64,000 nucleotides of DNA from Anomaloglossus baeobatrachus (taxonomy: Eukaryota > Chordata > Amphibia > Anura > Aromobatidae): NCBI RefSeq assembly GCF_048569485.1, contig NC_134355.1, forward strand, positions 563,773,642-563,837,641, read 5' to 3'. Position numbers and translations under genes: made by a program. The notes beneath the pieces were generated by a model. It did not search any database. It saw only the letters and a list, made by a program, of their open reading frames with translations, and had not been told where the DNA came from. Shown piece after piece: positions 1 to 12,088 of the stretch. Numbering within the stretch: the first letter of the stretch is position 1; each line of letters opens with the position of its first letter.

Positions 1-418
1 GAACCCAAATGTGGATATGCCATAGATGTCTACAATAGGATTGACTCTATAAGCCATGTTATGCCTGTGCTTGATAATGCTATATTGAACTCAATCTTCA
101 TGACAGAAATAAGAGTTTGGGACTCTCATACAAGTAATTTACTTTAATACCCCATAGTCTAATTGGGTTAGCACGTTGACATGCGTGTGTATGGTTTACC
201 AATTTGTTTTTAATCTCCTCCATTACATAACTGGTCTATTAGAGGAGGTTTGCAAATAGCTTGTGTTCTTTTTCAGATTTACTGGAAGCGTACCTACAAC
301 TATGTGCTGCCCAGGCATATATGGCACTTGAAGTCTTTTTTGCAAACTACTTCTGCAGAAGGGGCACCTCAGGCGTGTAAGGTTCGTTAGGCAAACAACC
401 TGCTTACATTAGAGGTGA
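1..418 (+). other. Unassigned; possible weak exon at 287-396
   Basis: A run open from the window edge to about 144 and a segment after a good acceptor (tgtgttctttttcag, exon start about 287) are open in two frames up to stops near 390-396. No family is recognised, so this could be the 3' end of an upstream gene or chance. Confidence 0.15.
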
Positions 419-706
419 GTGAGTGCCTAACTATTCACACTCACTATACTCCTAACAAATACTGTCTAATACTCGCGTATTCATTCCGAATAGCGTGTGC
501 AATGCAAGTCAATGGGGAAAAACTCGCAATGTAACCAGAATTCCGCACTATTCACTACTCGCACGAATAGTACGGTATTCGGGTTACTCGTTACTTTACG
601 AGTTTTCCCCAGTGATTTGCATTGCACATGCTATTTGAAATAAATACGCGAGTATTATACAGTACTCGTTATGAGTATAGCAAGTACGAATAGTTAGGTA
701 CTCCCT
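419..706. mobile_element. Foldback MITE
   Basis: The two halves are inverted copies: gagtgcctaactattc at the left and its complement gaatagttaggtactc at the right. Inner words such as tactcgcgtatt and the complement of tgcaatgcaagtcaatgggg also pair. No coding capacity. Superfamily not determined. Confidence 0.7.
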
Positions 707-1679
707 CAACTCTAGCTTGCATCTCTCAAGACTTGAACTTTAGGTGGAAGGGAATCATTGGATTTATCCTTTTAAACAAAATAATGTCCTTCTACTGTAA
801 ATGGGACTCTTACACTTTGCATAGTGCAGAATATAAAAGCTATGGCTGCCATAGTAAAATGGGAAAAGACAGCTTGGAAAAATATGTATTGCACCAGCTA
901 TTTCTTCAGGGATCCTTTATTCTGTGCACTTTGTGATATGTTTATGTGGATATTTAGACATATTGTTATCGTAGACCTATTTGAGCAAATACTCAATATT
1001 ATAACTTTTTTGTTTAATTCAAGCTGCTATTTTCAGGAGTTTGGGGTAGAATATGATAACTTAAGTCACTCATCTAAGGATTTAATCAGTTGCTAAAAAG
1101 AAAAAAAAAAGTTTCTCTACCAGCGGGACCATTGGAGTGGATTTAATGCTATTACATGGCATTATGCAGAAGCAACGAAACAAATCCTATGAATAAATTG
1201 TCTCTCACAAAACATTTGTCCTATTTTAGATGGATGACTTTGTACTGTTAGTTTTTGCTGTAAAAGTGATTTATAAAAGTTCCACCGATGATTAAGCCAC
1301 ATAACCTTGCTTAAAAATACAATATAATCAAAAGAAGTCGCACTTCCACTATGGAATATGTCTGCACTTGGCAGCATGGATCTGTTTACAAGGTGATTGT
1401 GATATTGCTGTGATTCTTGTGAATTTTAAGACTTTCATTGTACATTCCTTTACTAATCATTAAGAGTTTTCATTGTGGCTCACTCGCTTCTAATTTAGTG
1501 GGACTGAGTCCCTGGTCTCCATCACTCTAGCCCACTGTGTTCTGGTTCCTTGGTTTCATACAGATTTGTTTTTAATCTGGTTTTATACAACCAATCCTGT
1601 AATAAACACCATTGTGTTACAGCTCTGTGCTCTACTACTCCTTAATTTACCACTTGTTACCTGCTTCTTTTAAAGTGTA
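707..1679. other. Unassigned single-copy-like DNA
   Basis: AT-rich, no paired termini or recognisable coding segment seen. Short open frames here have no family resemblance. Confidence 0.5.
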
Positions 1680-2030
1680 AGGGCTCATGCGCATGTTGCG
1701 TTACTGCATGCGTCCTGCGTCCCCAGCACTATGTAGATTGTGCATGACACGTGCGCACGATGCTTTTATAAACGCAGCGATTTGGATGCTAAAATTTTGA
1801 CCCAAATCCGTGCATTCATAAAATGAGCATGTCAATTATTCCGTGTGCTATGGATGCAGCTCCCACTCTGTCTATGGTGGGGGCAGCAGCCAGAGCGCAT
1901 GAAATCGGCTTTTTTTTTTGTACAGAAAAACTGCATCCATTATGCAGTCTTTCTGCAGCGATTTGACGTCCACATGTGCTGTCAAATTGCTGCAGAATAT
2001 TCCGCAGTTACGTGCGCATGAGCTCTGTCA
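1680..2030. mobile_element. Diverged MITE of the gtgcgcac family
   Basis: Ends agggctcatgcgcatgttgc and its imperfect complement near 2010-2025. The inner word gcatgcgtcctgcgtcccc is shared with the better kept copy at 38595-38966. Older copy without clear target duplication. Confidence 0.6.
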
Positions 2031-2084
2031 ATATATACATGTCCAACATCAATGAAATATAGTTCCCCGACACGAGCAGCACTC

Positions 2085-2125
2085 CTGCGGCCTCCCATGA
2101 GGATACTGCCACCACCGTGTTTCAC
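2085..2125 (-). pseudogene. Scrap of Tc1 transposase
   Basis: The complement reads AVKHGGGS-like, the conserved Tc1 transposase stretch before the second catalytic Asp. Too short to place in a family. The rest of 2031-2514 holds nothing I recognise. Confidence 0.4.
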
Positions 2126-2518
2126 TGCAGGCACTTCACATGTAAAACCTTAAACCTGTTTTGTCTCCATAAATAAATAATTTTTGGAATGTGGAAAAGG
2201 TACTGCTTCAATCATCAAAGAACAAAGCTCTTTATAATTGTGAAATAGTGAAAAGTTTTATCCTCCCCATATGAAAAAAAACATGGCTTCTTTTGGTTGT
2301 GCCACCAGTGTATAAACACCTGCGAAGCAGGAAAAAAAGGGACAATTTTTATACTGTTTATACAGTTTTAAGTAGACTACAAAGTATGAAACTAGTATGT
2401 ATTTAAATAGGTAACTCGTTACCATTTAGTTTCTACTAGCCAGATAGTTTGTCACTTGGATATTAAAGGGGTTATCTGGGAATTTGGTTATTTGTTTTGT
2501 ATGGCGCAAAGAACTTAA

Positions 2519-2889
2519 AGAGAACCAACCATCAGGATTGTCATATATAAAGTAAATCCAATGCTATACTGGTACTAGGATGCTGAATGTAAGCATAGAT
2601 TTTCTTCAGAGATTGGATGTTTTATTTCAGAAATATGTGCAAGTAAAGTTACAGAACTGTCCTGCTATTTGATAGCTACTGCAGAATATCTAATATGTAG
2701 GTCGGCTTTTGTGATCTATTCCCGCTCCTGTATGCCTAGCTAGTTTTGGAAGATGCTAGAGTCACGTATTTCTGAAATAAAACAGTCAGTCAATCTCAGA
2801 ACAAAAAGGTATGTTTACATTCAGCATCCTAGCACCAGTATAGCACTGGCTTTACTTTTATATATGAAAATCCTGATGGTTGGTTCTCT
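2519..2889. mobile_element. T2/Kolobok-like MITE with TTAA duplication
   Basis: Termini agagaaccaaccatcagga and the exact complement, flanked by TTAA at 2515-2518 and 2890-2893. The TTAA target and the AGRR-type start match T2 MITEs known from Xenopus. No coding capacity. Confidence 0.8.
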
Positions 2890-3119
2890 TTAACAGGTCA
2901 TTACTAAATACTATCTCTCCAGTGGTTTATTTGACTTATATGACTCTGCCTTTTTGCTGAGACCAGACAAGCGCCTACAGAATATGTTGGCCAAGAGTGT
3001 GGGCAGAGAATGGTCTGCTTTAGTGTCCATGAAATTGTATGGTTCAGTAAAAGGGGTTTTGGATCAAGGTGTTATAACCTGTAACTGCTAGGGGACCAGT
3101 ATTGGAATGTCATTTTATA

Positions 3120-3641
3120 TAATATATGTGTATTTATATATTATATAAAGCTGTGTGTGTCCGCTAATTGAATCCACACCGTCGCATGTACAATCACAAA
3201 ATTTTGCATATACATAGACCATGTTTTAAGGGGAAATGTTATCCCCATGCTTTACATTTATTCACCAAAAAACCTGCCTCCATTAAAGTCAATGGAGCTG
3301 GGAGCCGCAATGCAGCCAAATCTTCAGAAGAGTGCACAGCCAGGCCCTTGAATGGAATATTGGTGTGTCACAATGCAGCCAGGGAAAGAGACAGACAGAC
3401 ACAGACCGACAGGGAGAGATACAGAGACAAAGACATAGACAGGGAAAGATACAGGCAGACAAATAGACAGGGAAGGAGACAGACAGAGAGAGACAGGGAA
3501 AGAGACAAACAGACACAGATGGACACAGGGAAAGAGACAGACAGGGAAAGGGAGAGACAGCAAAAGAAAGAGACAGAGAGAGGGAGACTGGGAAAGATAC
3601 AGACCGTTACTATCCCGGGCAACTCCGGGTACTACAGCTAG
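3120..3641 (+). mobile_element. Non-autonomous Helitron-like element
   Basis: The 3' end has the Helitron signature: hairpin cccgggcaactccggg, a short spacer and CTAG at 3638-3641 followed by a host T. The 5' part carries tccgctaattgaatccacac, a dispersed repeat head I associate with frog Helitrons. The body at 3375-3600 is a degenerate GACAGG-type tandem run that gives spurious long open frames on both strands. The 5' limit is uncertain. Confidence 0.7.
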
Positions 3642-3667
3642 TGTAGATGTGTATATGTGTGTGCGTG

Positions 3668-3668
<1 letters not shown>

Positions 3669-3729
<61 letters not shown>
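3669..3729. repeat. (AT)n microsatellite
   Basis: About 30 uninterrupted TA units directly downstream of the Helitron-like end. Confidence 0.95.
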
Positions 3730-3733
<4 letters not shown>

Positions 3734-3754
3734 TTATTTATATGTGATATAGAT

Positions 3755-4470
3755 ATTAGGCTCTCCCCAACCTAAAAATAGCAGCCACCTTGGAATTGTC
3801 ATATCCATTAGATGTGATAACTGACGCTTTACCTGGTTCATCCCGATTGCCACGGCACCAGTGTAATATAAGAGGTTAATGACAGCTGTGATTTGTCAAA
3901 AAAAAATCACAGCTGCTATCAAGCCTTGGGTTGATAATGGAGATAGGTCTATGAGACAAACCCCATTACTAACCCTGTAAGTAAAAAAAAAAAAAACACA
4001 CCATCTTTCACCAATTTATTAACCCTAAAAACACCCCTGCAGGTCCAACGTAATCTACATGAGGTCCCACAACGATCCCAGCCCTGCTACAGCTAGGGTC
4101 GCAGGGCACAGTCACATTAAACAACGTGACTGTGCACTGTGGTGTTGGGGACACACCGACTGAGCCACAGCTGTAAGAGCAGTGACCTCTGTGAGTTCAC
4201 CTGACACTACAGTATCCCAGCTGTGACCTCAGGTAAACTGACCTCAGGGGAAGTCATTGAACTAAATGTCGGATTACCAGATTAGGCTGTGTGTGTGCAC
4301 GAGTATTTGGTTGAAAACATTTCTGCACCAAATCTGAAGCTCCTGGCAAAAAGAACACACTGAAACCGCATCAAAACACACGTGGTATCTGTTTGGGGTT
4401 TTTTTTTGCCAGGAGATGCAGATTTATAACTCTGCAGCCAAATACTGAACATGTGCACAACATCCGCCTA
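3755..4470. repeat. Old foldback repeat with AATAAA cassette (minus orientation)
   Basis: Words such as cctaaaaatagcag, cccgattgcc, tcaccaatttattaaccc and ccctgcaggtcc match the internal cassette of the foldback elements at 31-37 kb. Copy is diverged and its ends are not clear. Confidence 0.5.
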
Positions 4471-4835
4471 ATCCGGCTTTGAGTTACATTACTTCACCTG
4501 ACTACTTGTATTCTAATATTTGTTTCCTCAGTCTTGGTACTTGCTGTTCGATCTTTGGTGCTTGAACACATAGTCTGGTCCTCTTCTGGTCGTTTTCAGC
4601 GTCCCCTGGCTATGGTATTCTGTGTTCGGTCTTTGGGTTCCTTTGGTGGCGTTTTTTTTGTTTCTCTGGAGACTGTATGACTCAGGTCTTTTTTGGACTC
4701 GGTACACTTCCAGTTGATTCCACTACAGATGACACTGCCTGCTCTGCTGGTAAACGTGGCGCCAACTCCACCTCTTTGCAGCCGGCCCAGCCTTTTAGAT
4801 TTTGTAACTGCGCACCTGACCCAGCAGCCCTTTCT

Positions 4836-5042
4836 AAAGGTTGCTTTACACGCTGCGACATCGCTAGCGATCTCGTTAGCGATGTGACACGCCAGATTGC
4901 AGATGCGATCTGCCGAGATCGCACATAGGTCGGTTTTATAGCGCCGGTCACATGTGCGATCTCGGTAGATCGCATCTGCGATCTGGCGTGTCACATCACT
5001 AATGAGATCGCTAGCGATGTTGCAGCGTGTAAAGCACCCTTT
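4836..5042. mobile_element. Near-perfect foldback MITE
   Basis: Arms of about 95 bases starting aaaggttgctttacacgctg and ending with the complement, containing tagcgatctcgttagcgatg. Flanked by TCT on both sides. The same terminal words occur in 24783-25354. Neighbouring 4471-4835 and 5043-5550 hold nothing I recognise. Confidence 0.75.
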
Positions 5043-5550
5043 TCTCTTCCCTCAAGGAAACAAAGTCCTTACAGTTCATTTCCTGGCGATTCTGGTTCAC
5101 CGACAGATTCCATTGTTGCCGCACAGCATTTGTAGATCATTGAATATGGGCATCTTCTGTTGGCCACAGCCTTACAGAAGCAACATGAGCAAATAAATAT
5201 CTGTAATTGCAATGCCCAATCCTGCAGTCAAAGCTGCTCAGCTCTTAGATTAGGTTTACATAACTGAGCAGCCACATAAAAGTCTGAGATCCTAAGGAGC
5301 AGCTGTGGACAGGAGAAGAGACTCCTTGTTCTCTACTGGAAATGTGCACTCTGGAGTGATGAATCGCAGGTCACCTTCTGGAAGTCAGAATGATGAATCT
5401 CAGTTTTGCAGAGGTTGCAGGGGTTTTTTTTAGCCCAGATGCTCAATACAGCCTTTTGAAATTTCTAAGGATATGTGCCAATAATGAGTTTTACTTGCGA
5501 TTTTGATGCTGCATAGAAAACGCAGCATTTTACAGTACAAGCAAACTGGA

Positions 5551-5618
5551 AGGGTTTAACTCCTCCACCCTGGGTGATGTTTAATTTTATCCTCCCCATC
5601 TTCTAAGAGCCATAACTT

Positions 5619-5704
<86 letters not shown>

Positions 5705-6395
5705 TATTCTGTCAATATAGCCATAAGAGGGCTTGTTTCTTGCGGAACGAGTTGCATTTTTGAACACCACCATTCATTCTGCCCCACTTTGTACTCGAAA
5801 ATGTGAACAAAAATTCCAAGTGCGGTGACATTGCAAAAAAGTGCAATTGCACAATTTGGTTTTTTTTGGTTTTTTAAATTTACCGTGATCACTATTTTGA
5901 AAAACTGATCTGGCAATATGATTTCACAAGTCAGTATAAGTTTGTAGATAGCAAACATCTTTAGTTTTACTTTTATCTAGGTGGTGACATTTTTTTTATT
6001 TTAAGTATTTTGTCAAAAAAAGAGTTGCGCTTTTGATGGCATTTTCTGAGACCTGTAGTGTTCTCACTTTGGAGGGATCTGGGGCTCAGTGATGGCTTTT
6101 TTTGCGTCCTGAGCTGGTGTTTTTATAACATTTTTGTGTAGATGCAATATTTTGATTGCCTGATATTGCATTTTTAATGCAATGTTGCGTCAACAAAAAA
6201 TATGTAATTTTGGTGTTAATTTTTTTTTTCTCCACGCCGTGTACCAATCAGATTAATTGATTTTATATTTGGATAGATCTGGCATTTCTGAACTCTGATA
6301 CCAAATATCTGTATTTTTTTTTATTTATTTAAATTGTTTTATTTTCAATGGGGCAAAACAAGGGTGCTTTGATTTTTTAGTTTGTTTTTTTTTTA
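5551..6395 (-). mobile_element. TTAACCCCTT-family element, left part
   Basis: Starts tttaactcctccaccc and continues with taagagggcttgtttcttgc and aacgagttgcatttt, the inverted order of the full copy at 27695-28985. It is split by the L1 element and resumes at about 9016. Old and diverged. Confidence 0.6.
5624..5707. repeat. (AT)n microsatellite
   Basis: About 40 TA units inside the TTAACCCCTT-family element; it produces artificial open frames of alternating Tyr and Ile. Confidence 0.95.
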
Positions 6396-6883
6396 AATTT
6401 AACTTTTGTTAACATTATTAATAAACACCGTAAACTGTATTGTACAGAATAAAGCACAATGTCAGAACACAAGCATTGTATTGAGAAATTGTTAGCAGAT
6501 CGAATCGGTAGGCCTAAAATATGGGGAGATACAAAACTCAGACTGTATCAACAACGATTAAGCTGTAACAGACTACTGTTGAAGGACCAACATAATACCT
6601 TTTTATACTATATAATGAGGTCACCTTAGAGGAGTGAACAAAACCGGGGCCATAACTCAAGTGTGAGTTGGCAGCATAGAAGATACTGAGTAAAACGTGA
6701 ACAAGCAAGAAGAAGAGAGAAAAAGTCAGAGAAGGAAAAAGGTGGAAGGATTGGGGTCAAAAAGGGTAGGTAAGGTTTGTCAGGATGGGGGGGGAGGGGA
6801 AGAGGGGGGTCAGGTTCCAGACACTGACACAGTGCTAATTTAACCTGTCTTCAGTAGTGAAATGTAATCATCAGATCCCTTAA

Positions 6884-7156
6884 CACTAGAAGTCCCAGAA
6901 CTTTCGAGCTACCCCCCCTGAAGTCCCGAAAGAGGGTCAAATGACCCTTAGTCCAAACTGAATAGAACTAACTAGAAACTAAATGGCTAAACTCAAGGGA
7001 AAACAACACCCTCCTGTGGTGCGACAATAATGGCCTTAATTACAGAACAAAAGACGGTGATTATAGGATGTTAGCTAAAATCCTTCAGGTCATTCGACCC
7101 GTCTCTGGGTTCTAAAGGTAGAAATGTTAAGTGACCCCTCTCTGGGACTTCTAGTG
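6884..7156. mobile_element. MITE with TTAA duplication inside L1
   Basis: Termini cactagaagtccc and ggacttctagtg, with TTAA at 6880-6883 and 7157-7160. The target and the CAC start suggest piggyBac-type mobilisation. It interrupts the LINE near its 3' end. Confidence 0.75.
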
Positions 7157-8231
7157 TTAAACTCTATCCAGTTATACCAGGTTCTAACGAACCGGTCTTG
7201 AGAGTTGTGAATTATAGAAGTGAGGTCTTCGAGCAACATCATCTCGTTTATTCTGGTGAACCACATAGCCATCGTAGTAGGAATCCTGTTCCACTCCTAC
7301 CCAGGCCTTCATCTCACCATTCCTACACCAGTCCAGAATTCTGGACTAAGTAATATGATTAGAAATTCTGAAGTGCGGTTCCTCAAGCCGGCTTGGAGCA
7401 GTGCAGGATCTTTCTGCTAATTCGTGGTGATTTGTCTCCCCAGATGAATTTAGTTTGGATTGATGTGAGGCTTTAAAAGAATGATGAAGGAACCATAATT
7501 GGGAGGGCTTGAAGGATATATAATATCCTAGGAAGGATGTTCATTGTGAAAATTGCAATCCTCCCAAACCATGTGAAAGTGTTCTTCCTCCACCTCGAGC
7601 AATCATTTTGGACTTCCTGTAATATCTTAGGAAAATTTAGGGAGAAGGTCTGGCGGGTGTCCCTTGGGAGCACAGTGCCTAGGTACTTGATCGAAGAGTT
7701 TGCCCAGTGAAATTTGTAAGATCTCTTCAATGGTGCCAAGGCAGTGTGAGCCGAATTAACGTTTAATGCCTCCTATTTCGCTAGGTGAATTTTAAAATTG
7801 AATAGCTTTCCCTACATTTCAAATTCAGTCATGAGAGCTGGTAGAGTAGATAAAGGGTTACTGATAAAAAAAACCAAACAGTAAAACATCTGCATAAGCT
7901 GCAATTTTGTATGGTGCACCTTTAATCATGGGCCTTGTATGTTAGTGTTATTCCTGATCTTCCTGATCCTGATCTTGATGAAAATCAAGGGGGAGAGTGG
8001 GCACCCCTGCCTTGTTCCGTTAAATATAGAAAAATCAGAGAGGAATCCATTCACTTTTACTTTGGCCGACGGTTTTGAATATAAGGCTGAGATACAGGCG
8101 AGCATGTTAGGTCTGAGTCCGATTCGACAAAGTGTCTCGAACATAAATGTCCAATTCACCCTGTCGAACGCCTTCTCTGCGTCAGTAGCAAGCAGCATCA
8201 GGGGTAGAGATTTCAGCTTTGCTCTAAATAA

Positions 8232-8744
8232 AGCTGGGTTCACACATAGCGACAGCGACAACGACGTCGCTGTTACGTCACCATTTTCTGTGACGCAACA
8301 GCGACCTTGTAAGTCGCTGTTATGATCGATGCTTAGCTGTCAAACACAGTAGATGCAGCAGCGATCATAACGACACGCGTCGCTGTGCTACATGTGCAGA
8401 GAGCAGGGAGCCGCGCACACTGCTTAGCGCTGGCTCCCAGCACTCCTAGCTACAGTACACATTGGGTTAATTGCACGATGTGTACTGCAGCTACATGTGC
8501 AGAGAGCAGAAGCCGGCACTGGCAGCGTGAGAGCGGCGGACGCTGGTAACGAAGGTAAATATCGGGTAACCAGGGAAAGGGCTTCCCTTGGTTACCCGAT
8601 GTTTACCGTGGTTACAGCTTACCGCAGCTGCCAAATGCCGGCTCCTGCTCCCTGCTCGCTTCATTTCATCGCTCTCTCGCTGTCACACACAGCGATGTGT
8701 GCTTCACAGCGGGAGAGCGACGACCAAAAAATGAAGCTGGACAT
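8232..8744. mobile_element. CpG-rich MITE inside L1, with GTAAC hairpin cassette
   Basis: Flanked by TAA at 8229-8231 and 8745-8747; removing it and one TAA restores the LINE reading KALNLI. Left end agctgggttcacacatagcg. Right end does not pair well, so one side is rearranged. The hairpin cassette lies at 8527-8620. Confidence 0.75.
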
Positions 8745-9015
8745 TAAGGTTTAGAGCCTTAGTTGTGTTATCTCTAGCTTCTCTGTCACCCACAAAGCCC
8801 GCCTGATCAGGGTGAATGAGTAACTGTAAAGAAGGACCTAATCTAGATGCTATCATTTTCGCAAATAGTTTGATATCTACGTTGAGCAGTGATATCGACC
8901 TGTAATTGGAACGGAGGGCAGGGTCTTTACCTATTTTATGTATGACCGAAATGTGGGCTCTCAACAAGTCTACTGGCAGTCTCGACCCCCCCAGGGATAG
9001 CGTTCAGACACCTGA

Positions 9016-9432
9016 TAAGGTGTATTTTAGGTATTTTTTAAAACTTTGTTTTTATCTCATTTTTTTTTTATTGATTTTACTAGTTCTCAAAGGGGACTTT
9101 ATTTTTACACTATCTGATTGCTCCTGCTGATCCGAGCGATGTTGTGTTCCTATGAGTGTCGGCGCTCTGCCATTTACAGGAAGTGAGTCATCTGACCCTG
9201 TGCTGCCATGACAACCCATTGGCGCCCTGTGATTGCATCACAGGGCCGCCACCGGCGGCGGCGAATGGCGTGATCCATGCCAGAGCTATTACATTGCGCT
9301 GTCAGAGTTTGATAGCACGATTTAAGGGGTTAAAAGGCACGGGTGGATCAGAGATCCACCTGCGTGTGTTTGCGTCACATGTCTGCTGATCAGATCAGCA
9401 GACGTGCAGGGATTCCTTGGTCTTGAAAGGGT
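9016..9432 (-). mobile_element. TTAACCCCTT-family element, right part
   Basis: Continues the element interrupted at about 6396 and ends gtcttgaaagggttaa. Words ggcgccctgtgattgcatca and cgtgatccatgcca are internal. Diverged. Confidence 0.5.
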
Positions 9433-10250
9433 TAATAGAAATCTCATGCCCACTGTGCATCTTTTTTTCCACTGCGAAAATTGACATGTGGTGTGTTTTT
9501 CCAATCAGCAACATATCATTTACTGAGTTTTCTGTGCTGAATTTCCCCATATACTTTTAATAGATGCGTAAATTCCGCAGGTAAAAAATGCACATGCGTT
9601 TTAGTGTATTTACATGGTGGAAATGCATCAAAAACGCATGTTATCCACACCTAACAATGTCAATACCAGGAAGTTTCAAAAACAAAGCTGCTTTATTTAA
9701 AGGATGACACAGCAAACAGAGACAAAAAAACAGCACCAAAACCACAATGAAAAAACGCAAGTAATTGAAGGTGCGGAGATGGTCAAAAACGTAATGGACA
9801 CTGATCGTGGGAACGTCGCCTTATAGTTTGTATTTCTTTATCATAGACTGACCTAGAGCGTTTAGTTTTCTTTTTTTTTTTCTGGTAAACACAATTTTAT
9901 CTCTGAATACTGTTTGTTTGTTTTTTGTTTTTAACACTATAGCTTCTATCGCATTAATCACAATATGGTAAAGGAATACTTTTTTTCAGTAGTGCTATAT
10001 TGTGACCCATAAATACATTTTCTTTGTGTAGGCTCTCACCTCCAACCCACAACTCAAGTGAATATCCCATGTGTGCTGGACTCTATCCTTACTTACCTAA
10101 TCAGAAGGATTAGGAGAAGATTATATGTAGGTGCATCACTAAATCTGGATATGAGGTCAGGTGTGCAAGGTTCAATGAAGATTCACAATTAATTTGTAAG
10201 GTGATTGATAAAAGTTAATGTGAAACACCATTCAAAGGTGGATGTGGCCT
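9433..10250. other. Unassigned
   Basis: Contains a region rich in acgcatg-type words at 9540-9660, probably a MITE remnant, otherwise nothing recognised. Confidence 0.4.
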
Positions 10251-10253
10251 TAA

Positions 10254-10889
10254 GGCCCGTTTCACACGTCAGTGAAAAACAGTAACGTTTTTCACTAGCG
10301 TGTAAAACACGCACGTGTCCCTGCGTGTACCGTGATTCACGGCACACGTGGGTTGTCTAAGTGCAATCCGGGCTCTGTTCTCCGTGGCCCGTGATTGCAC
10401 TTAGAAAACAACTCACCTGTGCGCGCTCCCGCTGTCCATGGTGCTGATCGCTCCCGCGGTGCAGCATCCGGCCGGCGCTGATCCCCGCAGCAGCTGCTTC
10501 CGGGTCGGCTGTGTCGCGCATAATGAATATGCGCGACAATAATGAGCCGGCTCAGAAGCAGCAGGGAGAACGGGCTGCAGAGGACATCGCTGGACGCCGG
10601 GTGAGTAAAAATGATTTTTATTTTAAAAGCACGCTTTTTTCTGGCACGTGTTTCACGGACCACACCACTGCGTGGTCCGTGGAACATCAGTGATGCCAGA
10701 AAAAAAATGGACATGTCTCCGTGCGGCAATCATGCACACGCAGGTACACCGCACGGAGACACGTGCAGTGAAAAATCACTGACGTGTGAGCAGACCCATT
10801 CATTATAATGGGTCTGCGTATGTCAGTGATTCTGGTACGTTTAAAAAAAAGCACAAACGTCCCAGAACCACTGACATGTGAAAGAGGCC
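10254..10889. mobile_element. Foldback MITE, TAA duplication
   Basis: Termini ggcccgtttcacacgtcagt and its complement cactgacatgtgaaagaggc. TAA at 10251-10253 and 10890-10892. Inner arms also pair (ggcacgtgtttcacgg). CpG-rich, no coding capacity. Confidence 0.8.
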
Positions 10890-11060
10890 TAAACCCGTAA
10901 GGTCTGCATACACATTAGATGAGTGAGAGAAACATAATGTTTTGTGAATTTCCTTCTGCTTTTAGGAGAGATAATTCCACTGCCAGACTCTGAAAATATA
11001 GAAAACCGTGGAAAACACTTGTATGTTGGAATAGATATTTATCAGCTGAAAACAGAGCTC

Positions 11061-11085
11061 TTATATATATATATATATATATATA
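11061..11085. repeat. (AT)n microsatellite
   Basis: About 12 TA units. Confidence 0.9.
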
Positions 11086-11169
11086 CACACCACATTTTGG
11101 GTGGGTGTGGAGTGGGCTCAGGAGCTGAGTTACTTCATATGTGATAGGTTTTAGCCATGGCCACAGGCC

Positions 11170-11925
11170 ACATTCATATGTCCATGTTTAAACTTGTATG
11201 TGACAAATAGTACCAGTGTCATCAGTGTTTTGCATCAGTGCACCATCCATGTGTCTGTTTATTAACATCAGTGTGTCATCCATGTTTTTCACAGATAAAA
11301 AAAAAAAACCCATATCCTATTCTTTTCAGACCACGTGCACACGTTGAGTATTTCATCAACATTTTACCTCCGTATTTGTAAGGCCACGTGCACACGTTGA
11401 GTATTTGGTGAGTTTTTACCTCAGTATTGGTAAGGCCACGTGCACACGTTGAGTATTTGATGAGTTTTTACCTCAGTATTGGTAAGGCCACGTGCACACG
11501 TTGAGTATTTGGTGAGGTTTTTTTTACCTTAGTATTTGTTAGGTCACGTGCACACGTTGAGTATTTGGGGAGTTTTTTACTTCAGTATTTATAAGCCAAA
11601 ATGAGGAGAGGGTAAAAAAAAAAAAAAAATACAGAAGTGGTGCCCGTGTTTCTATTATATTTTTCCTTTGATTGGTCCACTTCTGGTTTTGGCTACAAAT
11701 ACTGCGGTAAAATACTGACTCAATACTGAACGTGGCCCTAATGTTAAATACATACAGCACACGAACTGTACACTGATGCCATCCATGTGCTGTACGTGTT
11801 TTTCACTGACCCATAGATTTGTACTGGCCCTTGCCATATGTGCTGTCAGAAAAAAATGGACTTGTCTTCATTTGTATTACACGGAGACAAGGTCCATCTA
11901 AAAATATGGATATGTGAATAATATA
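11170..11925. mobile_element. MITE split by another MITE
   Basis: Left end ggccacattcatatgtccat and right end tatggatatgtgaataat pair as inverted ends. The inner block 11331-11741 is a separate element. A relative occurs at 45952-46165. Confidence 0.5.
11331..11741. mobile_element. MITE with five tandem copies of its left terminal repeat
   Basis: The word ccacgtgcacacgttgagta recurs at 11331, 11384, 11436, 11488 and 11544 (tcacgtg), a period of about 52 bases. The right end, 11686-11741, is a single inverted copy ending gaacgtggccc then TAA. The relative at 46204-46572 has the same structure. Confidence 0.75.
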
Positions 11926-12088
11926 AAGTTGGGCCAGGTATGCAGCATGCAAAAGAAACGACTCAGTGTGACTTAAGATTTATATTTATTGAACGAGAAC
12001 AGGGGAATGGGAAGGGATATATGACAGAAAATCACGTTATAAACTGAGAGTGCACAAATCAGGTTACAGATTGCAAACTTCACAGTTA

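Larger units (their letters stand above)
6396..9015 (-). mobile_element. L1/Tx1-type LINE, 5' truncated, decayed
   Basis: The minus strand carries reverse transcriptase in order: SNYRSISLLNVDIKLFAKMI and HPDQAGFVGDREARDN (8755-8967), LLATDAEKAFDRVNW and GTRQGCPLSPLIF (7926-8225), KYLGTVLPRD and WFGRIAIFTMNILPRILY (7473-7739), then WFTRINEM (7161-7272). These are L1/Tx1 hallmarks. The YxDD box and endonuclease are not recognised. Frames are broken between the blocks. A T-rich run at the low-coordinate end fits an A-rich 3' tail. Two MITEs are inserted. Confidence 0.8.

Noticed and set aside
3168-3641. A 157-codon frame rich in Arg, Asp and Glu
   Set aside because: It is the translated GACAGG-like body of a Helitron-like element; complementary frames are equally open.
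5622-5958. A 111-codon frame ending in alternating Tyr and Ile
   Set aside because: The tail is an (AT)n microsatellite, and the rest belongs to a worn non-coding repeat.
10337-10729. A 130-codon minus-strand frame
   Set aside because: It lies wholly inside a foldback MITE and has no recognisable domain.
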